Shown: piece after piece, positions 4,383 to 5,382 of the stretch
Numbering within the stretch: position 1 is the stretch's first letter
How the letters are laid out: each line of letters begins with the position of its first letter
From: Bryobacteraceae bacterium
GTDB lineage: Bacteria > Acidobacteriota > Terriglobia > Bryobacterales > Bryobacteraceae
Direction: 5' to 3'
Assembly (NCBI GenBank): GCA_025929455.1
Contig: JAICMB010000270.1
Span: 1 to 5,382 of the forward strand
DNA: 5,382 bases
The notes under the pieces: generated by a model
Database searches by the model: none
Told to the model about the DNA's origin: nothing
The model's input: the letters and a program-made list of their open reading frames with translations, nothing else
Position numbers and translations under genes: made by a program

Positions 4383-5382
4383 GTGCAAACCTTCGATCTT
4401 ATTGCCATTGGATCCGGTCCCGCCGGGCAGCGCGCCGCGATCCAGGCCGCCAAATCCGGCAAGCGCGTCGCGCTCGTCGAACAACGCGAAGTTGTGGGCG
4501 GCGTCTGCATCAACACGGGCACGATTCCCAGCAAAACCATCCGGGAAGCGGTGCTCCATCTGTCCGGCTATTACTATCAGAACGTTTATGGCATCAATTA
4601 CCGCGTAAAAGAAAAAATCACGATGGCCGATCTCGCCTTTCGCGTGCAGCACGTGATCAAGACCGAGATCGACGTCATCAACGCGCAGCTTTCGCGCAAT
4701 AACATCGAGAAGCTCACCGGTACCGCTAGCTTCGTCGATCCGCACACCATTAAGGTGTAGAACTCACTCGGCGCGCAAACCTATCAGGCCGAGAGCTTCG
4801 TCATCGCCACCGGCACCAAGCCCGCCACCTCGCCGCGCGTGCCGCTGAACGGCCGCACTATCATCGACAGCGATCAGATCCTCGACATGGCCGAGGTGCC
4901 TAAAACCATGATCGTGGTGGGCGCGGGCGTCATCGGCGTCGAGTACACCTGCATGTTCGCGACGCTCGGCGTGCGCGTTATTCTCGTCGAGAAGCGGCCC
5001 CGCCTGCTCGAGTTTGCGGACTCCGAAATCGTGGAAGCGCTGTCCTATCATCTGCGCGACAGCCGCGTAACCATGCGCCTCAACGAGGAAGTGCAGAGCG
5101 CGGAAGCGACGCCGGACGGCGTGGTGGTCGCGAATCTCGAGAGTAAAAAGAAAATCTCCGGCGACGCCCTGCTGTACGCGGTCGGGCGTCAAGGCAATGT
5201 CGACGAGCTGAACCTCGCGGCCGCGGGTCTCGAAGCCGACGCGCGCGGGCGCATCGCCGTCGACGCCGATTACCAGACCAAGGTGCCGCATATCTACGCG
5301 GCCGGCGATGTCATCGGATTCCCCAGCCTCGCGTCAGTCTCAATGGAGCAGGGCCGCATCGCGGCCGCGCACGCGCTCGGCA
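4383..5382 (+). pseudogene. sthA: Soluble pyridine nucleotide transhydrogenase with in-frame stop, 3' end outside window
   Basis: The frame encodes SthA, the cytoplasmic FAD flavoprotein that moves hydride between NADPH and NAD+ and so balances the two pools. The FAD dinucleotide-binding motif GSGPAG lies at 10-15. The VGGVCINTGTIPSK segment (38-51) has Cys42 but Thr47 in place of the second redox cysteine, which separates SthA from lipoamide dehydrogenase and mercuric reductase. After codon 126, a TAG, the same frame continues without further stops. It gives FVIATGTKP (139-147), the NAD(P)-binding GAGVIGVEY (180-188), LLYAVGR (263-269), and the second FAD motif YAAGDVIGFPSLAS (305-318). All of these match the E. 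coli SthA pattern I know. The window ends at residue 333 of roughly 465, before the dimerisation domain. The start is GTG. Without readthrough only 125 residues would be made, lacking NAD(P) binding. It could be a recent pseudogene or a base-calling error. Confidence 0.85.
4758..4760 (+). other. In-frame TAG interrupting sthA
   Basis: The codon after HTIKV is TAG, followed directly by NSLGAQTYQAESFVIATG in the same frame. No insertion or deletion is needed; a single substitution from CAG, AAG or GAG would create it. In E. coli SthA the aligned position is the variable turn between HTLAL and the GSVETLTAEKF strand, so many residues would be tolerated there. Confidence 0.9.

Noticed and set aside
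4758..4760. TAG reassigned to an amino acid, or programmed readthrough
   Set aside because: TAG ends the thioredoxin-like gene and higB normally. The bases after it (AACTCA) do not match the known CARYYA readthrough context. Mutation or sequencing error is simpler, though suppression is not excluded.
4764..5291. Minus-strand open frame opposite the second half of sthA
   Set aside because: It is a codon-bias shadow of the sthA frame, which carries clear NAD(P) and FAD motifs on the plus strand.
4383..5382. Dihydrolipoamide dehydrogenase or mercuric reductase
   Set aside because: The second active-site cysteine is replaced by threonine (CINTGT), and the LSYHLRDS and GDVIGFPSLAS segments follow the SthA pattern.

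Overview
The window is GC-rich, densely coding, and reads almost entirely on the + strand. It looks like a chromosomal segment of a soil-type bacterium, most plausibly an acidobacterium of the Solibacter/Bryobacter kind. The reasons are a periplasmic TlpA-like thioredoxin, a secreted S9 prolyl-oligopeptidase-type peptidase, and a GPRTPEGKA-type hypothetical protein. The strongest pointer is a short palindromic repeat whose translation reads VGQ-x(n). From memory that signature is frequent in that group; this taxonomic assignment is inference, not a database result.

Layout: (1) 18-626, an exported thioredoxin-fold protein with a CPHC active site. (2) 627-963, a non-coding stretch holding a tandem pair of perfect hairpins (copy 1 of the repeat), a possible decayed hairpin, and then a well-formed promoter with an inverted-repeat operator. 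(3) 964-1560, a higB-higA type II toxin-antitoxin operon, with the antitoxin RBS overlapping the toxin stop codon. (4) 1680-2330, a conserved hypothetical protein whose C-terminal tail is partly encoded by copy 2 of the repeat. (5) 2327-4345, an S9 family peptidase with a signal peptide, a WSPDG beta-propeller and a complete Ser-Asp-His triad, whose last residues are encoded by copy 3. (6) 4383 to the window end, a soluble pyridine nucleotide transhydrogenase (sthA) reading frame interrupted by one in-frame TAG at 4758-4760 and otherwise intact to the edge.

The genes do not form one pathway. HigB/HigA are a functional pair. The hypothetical gene and the peptidase share an ATGA overlap. sthA is a housekeeping redox gene. 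The two points most worth attention are the interrupted sthA and the three copies of a hairpin repeat, two of which lie in frame at the 3' ends of genes and supply protein sequence. A third pattern is that four of the start codons lack a good upstream Shine-Dalgarno and lie 5-9 nt downstream of a -10-like hexamer, which suggests leaderless transcripts. I saw no defence system, CRISPR array, tRNA, rRNA, insertion sequence or replication origin.
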